Made by a program: the position numbers and the translations under genes. Shown piece by piece: positions 8,605 through 17,880 of a stretch of DNA of 64,000 nt. Source of the stretch: Eubacteriales bacterium (GTDB taxonomy: Bacteria; Bacillota; Clostridia; Lachnospirales; Lachnospiraceae). A model generated the notes under the pieces. That model searched no databases and was not told the origin of the DNA. It saw nothing but the letters and a program-made list of their open reading frames with translations. The stretch covers positions 62,001 to 126,000 of the forward strand of contig JAUNDE010000001.1 of assembly GCA_030526265.1 (NCBI GenBank), in the 5' to 3' direction. Position 1 is the stretch's first letter. Each line of letters opens with the position of its first letter.

Positions 8605-9825
8605 ATGAAATTACGGAAGTGTTTGGGTCTTCCTCTGTTAGTATTCAGTCTTTTAACGCCTGGAATGGTCTCTCAGGCTGAAGCAGACAGGGAAGATGTG
8701 TTTCAAAATCTGAACTGGGATTTTGTCCATGAAGAGGTATTACAGACACCAGGCGGAGTCGTACAGTCTATTTGTGCTACTGACGATTACATTATCTGTA
8801 TGGAAAACGTCTCAGATAATCCATATGATGCAGATATTATATCTGCATATTACAAGAATGACACAGATGAATCCGGTAATCCTGTTACCAGATATAGTCT
8901 TGCCAGACGAGCAAGCAACACTTGCTGGGAACACTGTAATGGAATGGCTTACAATCCGAATACAAATGAGATCTATGTCTCACTTTACACAAACTCTATT
9001 CCTGAAAACCGTGGCTGTCTGTATGTAATGGACCCTGACACGCTGGAATTCAAGAGAAGTATCAAAATATCGGATGATTACAACATTCTGGGAATCGGCT
9101 ACAAAGAAGATACTGATCAGTATGTTATCCAGACAAATGCAGAGGGCGGATACAGTTTTAAGCTGTTAGATGAGAATTTCCAGGTCGTTGAAGATTTGGG
9201 AGAATATGCCTCAACTGCCAAAACAGAAAATTTCCAGGATCTGACCGTGTGCGGGGACTATATATTAAACTTTCCACTTACGCTGTTTTCCGGAATGGGC
9301 GATTTTCTTCACGTGTACTCTATTTCGGAACGGCAGATGATCGCAGACCCGTCCATTGATTTTCATTTTGAAGACGTCACCTCGGACGAGCCGGAATCTT
9401 TGTGTGAGATAAGCCCCGGAGTCTTTCTGTCTGCTGTGAATGTCACGAAAGAAGATGGCAGCAGATGTCTTCGATTTTATCAGGTTGGAATCCCGTACCT
9501 GTTTCATCCGACCAAAACATTTTTCAACAAAAGTACAAGTGTCGCTCCTGCTGCACCTGTATCGGCACCATCTGTTTCCTCTAATCAACCGCATATGGAG
9601 CTTTTGTCGATAGTGCCGCTCCTATTGTTCGTGTTTCTCATATCAACCGGATGTTATCTTTTTTACGTCAGATTACAGAGGGAGAGGAAGCGCAAATACA
9701 TTCTTGCAAGACGCAGACGAGCACAGTGCTATACACAGGATGAATTACCAGATATTAGTGATGTTGAATTAACAAAGATCATCAAACAATCAGAAAGGAC
9801 GAATATTCATACGGAAATCGCATAA
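8605..9825 (+). CDS. secreted, C-terminally membrane-anchored protein, probably beta-propeller-like
   Basis: 406 residues. The ATG at 8605 follows GAGGGGA. There is a signal peptide (about 1-26, ending SQAEA), then an extracellular region of repeated beta-strand-like segments (for example the runs near NGMAYNPNTNEIYVSLYT, ILGIGYKEDTDQYVI and TVCGDYILNF) that resemble propeller blades. A Ser/Pro/Ala linker, one transmembrane helix (about 333-353), a very basic patch (RERKRKYILARRRR) and a short acidic cytoplasmic tail complete it. I do not recognise the family. The divergent arrangement with an LtaS-type enzyme suggests a role in envelope polymer synthesis or sensing, which is inference only. 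Confidence 0.82.
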   Translation: MKLRKCLGLPLLVFSLLTPGMVSQAEADREDVFQNLNWDFVHEEVLQTPGGVVQSICATDDYIICMENVSDNPYDADIISAYYKNDTDESGNPVTRYSLARRASNTCWEHCNGMAYNPNTNEIYVSLYTNSIPENRGCLYVMDPDTLEFKRSIKISDDYNILGIGYKEDTDQYVIQTNAEGGYSFKLLDENFQVVEDLGEYASTAKTENFQDLTVCGDYILNFPLTLFSGMGDFLHVYSISERQMIADPSIDFHFEDVTSDEPESLCEISPGVFLSAVNVTKEDGSRCLRFYQVGIPYLFHPTKTFFNKSTSVAPAAPVSAPSVSSNQPHMELLSIVPLLLFVFLISTGCYLFYVRLQRERKRKYILARRRRAQCYTQDELPDISDVELTKIIKQSERTNIHTEIA

Positions 9826-9834
9826 GACATAATT

Positions 9835-9862
9835 AATGCCGACAGGACAACCTGCCGGCATT
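9835..9862. terminator. bidirectional terminator between convergent genes
   Basis: Arms AATGCCGACAGG (9835-9846) and CCTGCCGGCATT (9851-9862) pair over 12 positions with one mismatch around an ACAA loop. T-rich sequence follows on both strands. It closes the propeller-like gene (+) and the cdaA operon (-). Confidence 0.8.
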
Positions 9863-9867
9863 TATTC

Positions 9868-10806
9868 TCATCTCACACAGATGCTCTTATTTTTAAATAA
9901 CTTTTCTTCATAAATCCCATCAGCAATCAAACCGCGAATTGCATTCACAACAGAATCTTTGTCTTCTTTATATGTCACGCCAAACCATTCATCTGTGGAA
10001 TTCAGTACCTTGACACTCATCTTACCTTTTTCAAGCAGGTCACCAATGATCGTAGGAAGCAGATACTCTCCTTTTGGATCTTCCTCATCAATATTGTCCA
10101 GATAGACATCGAACCCCTCTTCCAGAATATCAATAAATTCAGGTGAAAGCCCCCACATATTCATAGATACTTCTGAATCCAGTGCGATCGGGATCAATGC
10201 ATCTTCTTTCTTAACCGCAGCACCTTCGGATGTCTTTACAATATTATGCGTCTCTACAATCTCAGTCAGCATTCGGTGTTCATCTACCTTACATACACCT
10301 CTTGTCACACCACCATTATCGCTCAGTGTATTTCCAAGAACAAATCCCACCATGCATCCCTGATATCCACTGTTATCCGGATGTGAAGTCAGATATTCAA
10401 ATGCTTTTTTATATGCTGATTTTCCATAATAATCGTCTGCGTTGATCACGAGGAACGGTTCATGTACAACATCTTTACAGCAAAGGATCGCCTGTCCTGT
10501 CCCCCATGGTTTTTTTCTGTTTTTCGCCTTATGCTTATACTTTTCCGGAATATCCAGGAGTTCCTGATACGCATACTCCACATCAATGATCTTCTCGATT
10601 CGCTCTCCGATGATTTCTTTGAAATCTTTCTCCAGATCTCTGCGGATCACGAACACCACTTTATCAAAGCCTGCATCCATCGCATCAAAGATTGAATAAT
10701 CCATAATGATTTCTCCGCTTGGTCCTACGGCCTCAAGCTGCTTGATTCCTCCACCAAATCTGCTGCCAATACCTGCTGCCATAATTACAAGTGTTGCTTT
10801 TCCCAT
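9868..10806 (-). CDS. sugar-phosphate nucleotidyltransferase-like protein
   Basis: The start is taken at the ATG at 10806 (MGKATLVIMAAG) with an AGAGGAG site 8 nt upstream. 312 residues. The N-terminal nucleotide-binding signature of GT-A nucleotidyltransferases is clear: AAGIGSRFGGGIKQL, followed by the acidic metal site in NADDYYG. Family members make NDP-sugars, or CDP-alcohols such as CDP-choline, from a phosphorylated precursor. The substrate cannot be read from sequence. It is the last gene of the cdaA operon, 42 bp after the HPr gene, and may supply a cell-envelope precursor (inference). Confidence 0.85.
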   Translation of the reverse strand: MGKATLVIMAAGIGSRFGGGIKQLEAVGPSGEIIMDYSIFDAMDAGFDKVVFVIRRDLEKDFKEIIGERIEKIIDVEYAYQELLDIPEKYKHKAKNRKKPWGTGQAILCCKDVVHEPFLVINADDYYGKSAYKKAFEYLTSHPDNSGYQGCMVGFVLGNTLSDNGGVTRGVCKVDEHRMLTEIVETHNIVKTSEGAAVKKEDALIPIALDSEVSMNMWGLSPEFIDILEEGFDVYLDNIDEEDPKGEYLLPTIIGDLLEKGKMSVKVLNSTDEWFGVTYKEDKDSVVNAIRGLIADGIYEEKLFKNKSICVR

Positions 10807-10848
10807 CTTTTGTACTCCTCTTTTCAATACAATTTCATCAATAATGTT

Positions 10849-11115
10849 TTACTCGCCAAGTCCCGACTCAACAGCATCGACCATTGCCTTCAAAGCTTCC
10901 TCCTCATCCGGACCCTCGCACACAAATTCGATCTCATCGCCTTTTTTTACACAGGCTCCCAGTACGCTAAGTACGCTTTTTGCGTTTGCAAATGATTCCT
11001 CTCCGTAATAAAAGATGATTTTACTATCATACCGAACTGCTGTGTTGCAGAAGATTCCGGCAGGTCTCAAATGCAGTCCTGTCGGATTAATGATTGTTAC
11101 TTTTTGTCTTACCAT
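10849..11115 (-). CDS. HPr family phosphocarrier protein
   Basis: 88 residues, the usual HPr length. The active histidine is in GLHLRPAG (His15) and the regulatory serine in NAKSVLSVLG (Ser47, equivalent to Ser46 of Bacillus HPr), so both the PTS phosphotransfer site and the HPr kinase site are kept. HPr passes phosphate from enzyme I to sugar-specific EII proteins; the Ser-phosphorylated form is the CcpA corepressor in Firmicutes. hprK is present at 51.4-52.4 kb. No ptsI lies nearby; the gene sits 18 bp after cdaR. A GGAGG site precedes the ATG. Confidence 0.93.
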   Translation of the reverse strand: MVRQKVTIINPTGLHLRPAGIFCNTAVRYDSKIIFYYGEESFANAKSVLSVLGACVKKGDEIEFVCEGPDEEEALKAMVDAVESGLGE

Positions 11116-11133
11116 CTGTACTCAACCTCCATA

Positions 11134-12378
11134 TCACTTCTCTTCCAGTACAATTTCGACTGAAATTTCTGTTTCCAGCACACATCCTTCCGGCAGTTCA
11201 AATTTCACCGGCACGGTGTATGTTCCTGCTTTCGTATACTCTTCCAGATCAATCGAAGCAGCTTTATTGATGTTCAGTTTCGACAATACTTCTGAACTTC
11301 CTTTCACATGAACTTCCAGGTCATTTGTATCCTGGTAGGTCAGGCGAAGATCTTCATCCAGATTCTTCACTGCAATGGAGCCTACCGGAAGCTCATAATT
11401 TTTCGTTCCGTCTTTTTCTACCAACACCGATACGACCACATTGTTCGCATGATCATCTGCAAGCTGGATTTCTGTTGGCAGATAATTTGTCATATCTACA
11501 GTAAAATCTGTTTTTCCGGAAACATCCTCTCCGTACAATTCTGATGCCGGTATCTGAATCATGTCAAATTGATCTAATATTTCTTTCGGTCCTGCGACTT
11601 CTATCTCATCAGGTGTTAATTTCACCGCTGAGATTGAATATCCATCAGCCACCTGAACGTGTGATACATCCACCGTGATCGGAACCATTTTAGTCTTATA
11701 AAGGATTGCTTCCACTTTAACGCCAAAGTTTCCGAGGTTATTTCCAAGTCTTGACTGATCGATCTCTTCTCCATTTGCATCATAGAAGAAGAGATTTGCT
11801 TCCAGTGTCGTATTTTCTGAAAGTCCGGCTATATCTACTTCTGCTGTTACTTTACTGATCTTCTTCACCTGCGACTCCGGTCCGTTGATCGTGATGTTCT
11901 CCGGCTGTGTATTCAGCTTCCCAAGAACATATCCGTCTCTCACTGTACCAAGTGCAATCGGTGTTATATTGCACGTCTTGCTGATATTGTCTTCAATCTT
12001 AACCTGCAGATTTCTCGGCGATGTCACTGCATTCTCATATGAGCCTTCATATCCACTGATCTTCACTTCAAGCGGGATCTGAGAATCCAGATAAAGTTCT
12101 TTAATATCTGCTGTGACAATAATGTCTTCCTGTTTGATCTTACTCAGTACTCGCCTCTTCGCAGATACGGTTACATTTACGGTTTGTGTATCATCCACGA
12201 TCTGATATGTTTTCTGTTTCTCTGACAGTATCTCTGCATGCTCCACGGTAACCGGAATATTTGAGTATGTCTTAGAAATAATCGGATCATCGATATTTAC
12301 CACTATCAGCCATAATAAAAATGCGATTAAAAAGGACAGCAGCTTAAGACCGAGATTGTACTTTAATCTATCTCTCAT
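11134..12378 (-). CDS. cdaR: YbbR-domain protein, regulator of diadenylate cyclase
   Basis: The start is set at 12378 (MRDRLKYNLG), preceded by GGAAGG; the reading frame overlaps the end of cdaA by 11 bp, which suggests translational coupling. 414 residues: an N-terminal membrane helix (about 10-28, LKLLSFLIAFLLWLIVVN) followed by several YbbR repeats on the outer face (for example INGPESQVKKISKV and VAGPKEILDQFDMI). In Firmicutes CdaR binds CdaA and modulates c-di-AMP synthesis. The cdaA-cdaR pair is conserved; glmM usually follows, but here an HPr gene does. Confidence 0.93.
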   Translation of the reverse strand: MRDRLKYNLGLKLLSFLIAFLLWLIVVNIDDPIISKTYSNIPVTVEHAEILSEKQKTYQIVDDTQTVNVTVSAKRRVLSKIKQEDIIVTADIKELYLDSQIPLEVKISGYEGSYENAVTSPRNLQVKIEDNISKTCNITPIALGTVRDGYVLGKLNTQPENITINGPESQVKKISKVTAEVDIAGLSENTTLEANLFFYDANGEEIDQSRLGNNLGNFGVKVEAILYKTKMVPITVDVSHVQVADGYSISAVKLTPDEIEVAGPKEILDQFDMIQIPASELYGEDVSGKTDFTVDMTNYLPTEIQLADDHANNVVVSVLVEKDGTKNYELPVGSIAVKNLDEDLRLTYQDTNDLEVHVKGSSEVLSKLNINKAASIDLEEYTKAGTYTVPVKFELPEGCVLETEISVEIVLEEK

Positions 12379-13237
12379 TTTCAAGCCTTCCTTTCCATTT
12401 TCCAAAGAAGCCCTTTGCTCCCTGCGATCTATTCTGCATCTCTTCTAATTTTTCTCTAAGTTCTTTCTCTCCAATATTTCTTCTGAGCTTTCCGCCTTCG
12501 GCGATCGATACATAACCGGTCTCCTCCGAAACAACGATCACTAACGCATCACTCACTTCACTCATTCCGACTGCAGCGCGATGTCTTGTTCCCAGATCTT
12601 TGCTGAGTTCCATATTATCCGACAACGGAAGATAACAGGTCGCTGCAACAATACGGTCATTTCTTACTATGATCGCACCATCATGAAGCGGCGTATTATG
12701 TTCAAAAATATTGATCAGGACCTGACTGGACACAAGACAATCCAGTTTAATCCCGGTACTTTCATACTCACTCAGCTGAATATTTCTCTCGACTACGATC
12801 AGCGCACCGGTCTTTACTCTTCCCATATCGAAAGAAGCACGAACGATCCCATCAATTGTGTCGGAACTGAATCTGGTCTTTTCTCTGACTTCAAACGGCA
12901 TAACCGATCCAATTACAGAGCGCTGCCCGATCTTTTCCAGACCACGTCGAAGTTCCGGCTGGAATACGACGATCACTGCTGTCGCGAGCACCGTGGCAAC
13001 ATATCTCGCAAGGAAAAGGATCGTGTGCATCTGGAGCAAAGCAGCGACAAGAATGAAACCTCCAAGGATCATAAGGCCTCTCATGAGCATCCATGCTTTC
13101 GTATTCTTGATCCAGACCATGATCTGATAGACCAAAAATGTAATGATCAATATTTCCAGTATATCAGTGAATGATACATCCGGAAAATATAGTCCTCTGA
13201 GATAACGTTCAAAAAACTGTGCTATTCCCTGTTCCAT
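12368..13237 (-). CDS. cdaA: diadenylate cyclase CdaA
   Basis: 289 residues. Three N-terminal membrane helices (about 25-45, 50-70, 75-92) precede a DAC (DisA_N) domain with the catalytic motifs DGA (186-188, in LHDGAIIV) and RHR (218-220, in GTRHRAAVG). It joins two ATP into c-di-AMP, the second messenger that controls potassium and osmolyte balance and, indirectly, the cell wall. A strong AAGGAGGTGA site precedes the ATG. It is followed by overlapping cdaR and preceded by an unassigned membrane protein. Confidence 0.96.
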   Translation of the reverse strand: MEQGIAQFFERYLRGLYFPDVSFTDILEILIITFLVYQIMVWIKNTKAWMLMRGLMILGGFILVAALLQMHTILFLARYVATVLATAVIVVFQPELRRGLEKIGQRSVIGSVMPFEVREKTRFSSDTIDGIVRASFDMGRVKTGALIVVERNIQLSEYESTGIKLDCLVSSQVLINIFEHNTPLHDGAIIVRNDRIVAATCYLPLSDNMELSKDLGTRHRAAVGMSEVSDALVIVVSEETGYVSIAEGGKLRRNIGEKELREKLEEMQNRSQGAKGFFGKWKGRLENER

Positions 13238-13269
13238 CTTGTCACCTCCTTTTCCATTTCCAAAACAAT

Positions 13270-14436
13270 TTATTTATCATCTAAGTTCAAATCTTTTTTC
13301 AGACTCTGCGTGAGCAATAACTGATCCGCATTGTCAAGATCAGATTTTCTCTTTATCGGCTGCTTCTTCGGTGTTCCCTTAGGTCTTTTCCCCTGCTGCA
13401 CCGGTTTCTTCTTTATAGCATTCTTTGATGCGGAAGGCTTGCCCGGCTCTTTCTTTGGTCTCTTGCGAAGTTCTTCCGCATCGATCACTTCTGCCTCCTC
13501 GCGGAATTCGCCTCTCCGGTTGATTTCCTTCACTTCTTTCTGAGGTGCTGCAACACCAACTTTCGGAACTGCTTTTACATAATAGAAATATTCATCGTCT
13601 TCAAATTGAAGGTTTTCACATTTTGAATAATCGACACAGAAGAACAGAATTTCTAATACACATCCAGCGATAACTGCGGCAACTGCACCGATTGCCAGGG
13701 ATGTCATTGATACTTTACATCCGAACACTGTACCACCTGCTACAGCAACGATAAGATAAAGCGCTGCACCCGCTGCACTTGCAACCTTCCAGGCATGTGC
13801 GATCGCTGCTTTTTTAATTCCATATACAGCCAACATACAAATGATAGCTGCAGCGACCATGATCCACATTTCTTTATTCTGGAAAATCTGTTTCACAGAT
13901 CCCATAAGGTCTGTCATAAGCTTTGCTTCTTCTGCGGCCTGTGTCGCAGCTGCTGACTTTTTCACAGCTCCGATTATGTAATAAGCAATTGTTCCAAGTC
14001 CAACCGAAACAGCGTAAGACGGCGCACAGACAAGTGCAAATCCAACCGGTACAACAGTCGGGATCTTCAACATAAATGCCACTGGCATAAGGATCACTGC
14101 AATCGCTGTTTTTGGTGCAAGTCTCAAATAGAAAACAAACATCAGAAAAAACACAAACGCCGCAACGATCACATTCCCTAAAGAGACAGCGTAAATGTGT
14201 GCCAGGACTAAGACTGCTGCCGCAAGCACCGTAAATATATCAGGCAAAAATGCACATACAAGGGAAAGTCCCAATGTAATTACCGGATTGGTCAGCACAT
14301 GCATATAGCCAATATTTTTGCTGATCGCAAAGAATGTAATAAACGCCAGCACAAATCGAACTGCTTTATCTATGATCTTTGAATAATTCGCATATATATT
14401 CTGTAATTGTACCTTTAATGTTAAAATGCCATCCAT
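13270..14436 (-). CDS. polytopic membrane protein of unknown function with basic C-terminal tail
   Basis: 388 residues. About nine or ten hydrophobic helices in two blocks (roughly 25-165 and 192-270) are split by a short soluble segment. The second block ends in a region with clustered acidic and aromatic residues (FEDDEYFYYVKAVPKV), followed by a Lys/Pro-rich cytoplasmic tail (about 300-388). I do not recognise the family. It starts 2 bp after the preceding gene and ends 32 bp before cdaA, so it probably belongs to the c-di-AMP operon; a role in the envelope or in controlling CdaA is a guess. Confidence 0.8.
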   Translation of the reverse strand: MDGILTLKVQLQNIYANYSKIIDKAVRFVLAFITFFAISKNIGYMHVLTNPVITLGLSLVCAFLPDIFTVLAAAVLVLAHIYAVSLGNVIVAAFVFFLMFVFYLRLAPKTAIAVILMPVAFMLKIPTVVPVGFALVCAPSYAVSVGLGTIAYYIIGAVKKSAAATQAAEEAKLMTDLMGSVKQIFQNKEMWIMVAAAIICMLAVYGIKKAAIAHAWKVASAAGAALYLIVAVAGGTVFGCKVSMTSLAIGAVAAVIAGCVLEILFFCVDYSKCENLQFEDDEYFYYVKAVPKVGVAAPQKEVKEINRRGEFREEAEVIDAEELRKRPKKEPGKPSASKNAIKKKPVQQGKRPKGTPKKQPIKRKSDLDNADQLLLTQSLKKDLNLDDK

Positions 14437-14438
14437 AA

Positions 14439-14834
14439 TTATCGATTCTCCTTTTCATAAAGCTTTAATAATCTTGACAGGTCATGATTATATTTTTTTA
14501 TGCGCATTCTGGCACTTTGATATTTTCTCTTATAGATCATGTGTGTAATCACGGAATATGTTATCACAACTGCCAGATAACCGATTACAACACCACCGAG
14601 AAGTGTGAACATCATTCCCATCGACATGGAGCCTAACAATTTATCAAAGGAACTGATTGCGATCAGTGCTATCAGACAAGCGTACCCTATCGTAGTCCAG
14701 ATAAAGCCACCCACGACATGCATACTGACATAATCTTTCTGATAGTAAGAACCGATTTTCAGATCTTCTTTTCCTTCCTTTTGTTCATAAGAAGCCATTC
14801 TGGTCATCAGCTTCACTTTCTTTTCATTGATCAT
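14439..14834 (-). CDS. small membrane protein of unknown function
   Basis: The start is set at 14834 (MINEKKVKLM) after GAGGTGG. 131 residues: a charged N-terminal segment, two hydrophobic helices (roughly 41-64 and 68-94) and a basic C-terminal amphipathic tail (KRKYQSARMRIKKYNHDL). It is the first gene of the probable six-gene operon with cdaA. No family is recognised. Confidence 0.75.
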   Translation of the reverse strand: MINEKKVKLMTRMASYEQKEGKEDLKIGSYYQKDYVSMHVVGGFIWTTIGYACLIALIAISSFDKLLGSMSMGMMFTLLGGVVIGYLAVVITYSVITHMIYKRKYQSARMRIKKYNHDLSRLLKLYEKENR

Positions 14835-14880
14835 ATTCCACCTCAAAATCTCCTGTTCATATAGTTACCCATCGTTATTA

Positions 14881-14909
14881 AGTATAGCAAATATCAACTT
14901 CCTTGTCCA
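14881..14909 (-). promoter_or_regulatory. promoter of the cdaA operon
   Basis: Minus strand: TGGACA (14904-14909), 17 bp, TATACT (14881-14886). The -35 box and most of the spacer lie inside the 3' end of comF. Six genes follow without a terminator until 9862. Confidence 0.7.
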
Positions 14910-15667
14910 ATACTTATCGTTAAAAAATACACTTTAGAGCCACCCGCTCTCTTCAGTTCTGTTGCAGCAGAATCGATCGTATTTCCGGTCGTATAAATGT
15001 CATCGATCAGTAAAATGTTCTCGCCATTGATCGATGCTTTCTCCCATCGAAACGCGTCTCTTAGATTCGTTCGTCTTTCTCTCATGCTCAACTGTTTCTG
15101 AGGTTTTGTATCTTTCACTCTCCTGAGCCCATTTGTACATACAGGAATGTGCATTGCTCTTCCAAGTGAAACAGCGATCAGTTCTGCCTGATTGTATCCT
15201 CTTTTCTTTTGTTTCTTTCTGCTTAATGGAATTGGTATGATCAAAGAAATCTTCCATCTTATGATGGATTTCCCATATCGTGACAGCAGTTCATTTGCAA
15301 AAAAACTGCCATAGATTCGTCTGTTGTGAAATTTAAACTGATAGACAGAATACTTCACCGCATCTTTGTGTACCCAGAGTGAATATCCTCTCTCATAGAA
15401 ATGCCTGTGATGCTCACAGTCATAACAATACTCTCTTGTCTCATCTTCCATCGGTTTCCCGCATCGCATGCATCTTGGCTCGTCTATATATTGAAGCTTT
15501 TCCCTGCATTCCTGACATATGCCTTCCTCTGTTATCCGGCCGCACACAGGACAGGTATCGGGATACAGAAGAGAGAGTACATTTTCCATTATCTTCATAC
15601 ACACCACCGGGAACTTTGACGGTTCCTTTTGTGGTATGTATGAGTATTTTTTATTTGATCTTATCAT
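14894..15667 (-). CDS. comF: ComF family phosphoribosyltransferase-like protein
   Basis: The start is the ATG at 15667, which overlaps the TGA of recD2 in ATGA; GGGAG lies 8 nt upstream. 257 residues. There are two CxxC zinc pairs near the N-terminus (CPVCG and CQEC) and two more (CMRCG, CYDC), then a phosphoribosyltransferase fold with the PRPP loop NILLIDDIYTTGNT. ComF is needed for uptake of single-stranded DNA during natural transformation in several Firmicutes. The 3' end of another competence gene, comEC, is at the far right of the window. Confidence 0.9.
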   Translation of the reverse strand: MIRSNKKYSYIPQKEPSKFPVVCMKIMENVLSLLYPDTCPVCGRITEEGICQECREKLQYIDEPRCMRCGKPMEDETREYCYDCEHHRHFYERGYSLWVHKDAVKYSVYQFKFHNRRIYGSFFANELLSRYGKSIIRWKISLIIPIPLSRKKQKKRGYNQAELIAVSLGRAMHIPVCTNGLRRVKDTKPQKQLSMRERRTNLRDAFRWEKASINGENILLIDDIYTTGNTIDSAATELKRAGGSKVYFLTISIGQGS

Positions 15668-17880
15668 AGGCAAAACTCCCTGATCTGATCTTCTAGGCTT
15701 GTGTTTCTGTTCTGTTCTGTATTGTTTTCAATCATCGATTCAAAAACAAGATCACTTCCGACAAGTGTCACACACTTTTTCGCTCTTGTGACAGCTGTAT
15801 AGATCAGATTTCGTGTGTATAGCTGTCTTGGCCCCTGCAAGAGCGGGATCACGACTGCCGGGTATTCGCTTCCCTGCGATTTGTGGATCGTGACTGCATA
15901 TGCAAGTTCCAGTTCTTCCAGCATATTAAATTCGTATGTAACGATTCGTTTTTCATCAAACTCAACTTTTACTGTCTCGGAATATGTATTGATCTCGCGC
16001 ACAATCCCCATATCTCCGTTGAAGATCCCAAGTCCTTTATCGATCGTCATTCCATACTTTGTGCAGATCTCCCATTCCAGCTGATAATTGTTTTTGATCT
16101 GCATGACTTTATCGCCCTCACGGAATTTACGATTCGCACGTTCCACTTCTTTCTTTCCTGAGGAAGGTGGATTCAGATATTCCTGAAGGATCACATTCAG
16201 CCGTTCCACACCAAGAAGTCCCTTCCTCATCGGCGTCAGCACCTGAATATCATATGGATCTGCATTCACATATTTCGGAAGCTTTTTCTGAATCAGCGCA
16301 AGCACAACACTTATGATCGTATTGGCATCCTGTCTCCTGAGAAAGAAAAAGTCTTTGCTGCGGTTGTCCAGCACGACCGGTTCTCCATTATTGATCTTAT
16401 GTGCATTGACGACAATATCACTCTCTCCTGCCTGACGGAAGATTTTCGTAAGCATAACAACCGGGAAACACTTCGAGTCAATGATGTCCTTAAGTACGCG
16501 TCCCGGTCCGACAGACGGAAGCTGATTCCTGTCTCCGACCAGTACCAGTCTCGTTCCGACCAGCACAGCGCTCAAAAGGGCATGCATGAGGGGAAGATCT
16601 ACCATTGACATCTCATCGATAATGATCACATCTGCCTCAAGCGGATTCTCTCTGTTCCTTCCAAATCCACTTTTCTGATCTCCCTCTTCCGGATTCCCAT
16701 TCACTTCCAGCAATCTATGGATCGTCTGTGCCTCATATCCGGTCGTCTCTGTCATGCGTTTCGCAGCACGGCCGGTCGGTGCGGCAAGATACAGGTCCAT
16801 CCCTTCACTTTCAAAATACCGGATCATTGCATTGATCGTTGTCGTCTTTCCGGTACCCGGTCCACCTGTGACCACTGTGATTCCATGCATTGCAGACTGC
16901 ACTACGGCTTCGCGCTGCATCGCATCAAGCGGAAGCTCCATGTTCTGCTCGATCTGATGCAATCGGTGAAGCACTTCCGTCTCAGTAACATCCAGATTCA
17001 CATTCAGGTCATGCAGCATCTTCGCCGTATTCAACTCCATATAGTAATAATTGGATGGATAGATTCGGCGGACTCCTTCTGCTTCTTTGATGATGATCTT
17101 TCGCTCCATCGACAGATCCATCAGATACTTTTCGATATGTGTAATCTCTACTTCCAGAAGTTCACCCGCCTTGCGGGCCAGCATACTTTCATGAAGAAAT
17201 ATGTGTCCGGCATTGACTCCCTGCAGAAGTGTGTAGAAGATGCCGCTTCGGATCCGATAGTCCGAATCCGTATGAATTCCGATACGCTTTGCAATCTCAT
17301 CCGCTGTGCGGAATCCGATACCACTGACCTCATCTGCCATCCGGTATGGATTTTCTTCCAAAACGCGGTATACCCTATTCCCGTAATACTGATAGATCTT
17401 TGCTGCCAGTGTTGTCGAAATGCCAAATTTCTGAAGATAGATCAATGCTTTTCGCATGTCTTTTTTCTCTTCTACCTGCTCGGCGATCTCTCTTGCTTTA
17501 CGCTCACTGATCCCCTTCACTTCTGCCAGTCGTTCCGGTTCTTCCTCAATGATGCGGAATGTATCTTCTTTAAATTTGCGGACGATACGTCCTGCAAGTG
17601 CCACGCCCACGCCACGTATTGCACCCGATCCAAGATATCGTTCGATGGACATCAGATCTTCCGGATCACAGACTTCACTTGACGACACAGAAAACTGCAT
17701 CCCATACAGAGAATGATTGACATACTCTCCCTCTAATTTCAGGAGCTCTCCTTCCTCGATATAGAGAAAGGATCCTACACAGGTAAGATCCCCATCTTCA
17801 TTATTCAGGTGGAACACAGTGTACCCGTTATCTTCATTTCGAAAAACGATATGTTCTACGTATCCTTTGATTTCTTCCAT
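15664..17880 (-). CDS. recD2: RecD2-type ATP-dependent DNA helicase
   Basis: 738 residues, the usual RecD2 length. It has an N-terminal OB/helix-hairpin-helix region (EVKGISERKAREIAEQ), Walker A GGPGTGKTTTINAM, Walker B IIIDEMSMVD, superfamily 1 motif VLVGDRNQLPSVGPG and the C-terminal motif AYAVTIHKSQGSEYP. RecD2 is a 5'-3' helicase involved in DNA repair and fork maintenance in bacteria that lack RecBCD. The start codon overlaps the mreB stop (TAATG) and the stop overlaps the comF start, so the three genes are translationally linked. Confidence 0.95.
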   Translation of the reverse strand: MEEIKGYVEHIVFRNEDNGYTVFHLNNEDGDLTCVGSFLYIEEGELLKLEGEYVNHSLYGMQFSVSSSEVCDPEDLMSIERYLGSGAIRGVGVALAGRIVRKFKEDTFRIIEEEPERLAEVKGISERKAREIAEQVEEKKDMRKALIYLQKFGISTTLAAKIYQYYGNRVYRVLEENPYRMADEVSGIGFRTADEIAKRIGIHTDSDYRIRSGIFYTLLQGVNAGHIFLHESMLARKAGELLEVEITHIEKYLMDLSMERKIIIKEAEGVRRIYPSNYYYMELNTAKMLHDLNVNLDVTETEVLHRLHQIEQNMELPLDAMQREAVVQSAMHGITVVTGGPGTGKTTTINAMIRYFESEGMDLYLAAPTGRAAKRMTETTGYEAQTIHRLLEVNGNPEEGDQKSGFGRNRENPLEADVIIIDEMSMVDLPLMHALLSAVLVGTRLVLVGDRNQLPSVGPGRVLKDIIDSKCFPVVMLTKIFRQAGESDIVVNAHKINNGEPVVLDNRSKDFFFLRRQDANTIISVVLALIQKKLPKYVNADPYDIQVLTPMRKGLLGVERLNVILQEYLNPPSSGKKEVERANRKFREGDKVMQIKNNYQLEWEICTKYGMTIDKGLGIFNGDMGIVREINTYSETVKVEFDEKRIVTYEFNMLEELELAYAVTIHKSQGSEYPAVVIPLLQGPRQLYTRNLIYTAVTRAKKCVTLVGSDLVFESMIENNTEQNRNTSLEDQIREFCL

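Noticed and set aside
12581..13174. 197-codon open frame on the plus strand
   Set aside because: It is antisense to cdaA with its intact DGA and RHR motifs; no start signals.
16717..17682. 321-codon open frame on the plus strand
   Set aside because: It lies wholly antisense to recD2, has a His/Cys/Arg-rich composition typical of a shadow frame, and no ribosome site or family signature.
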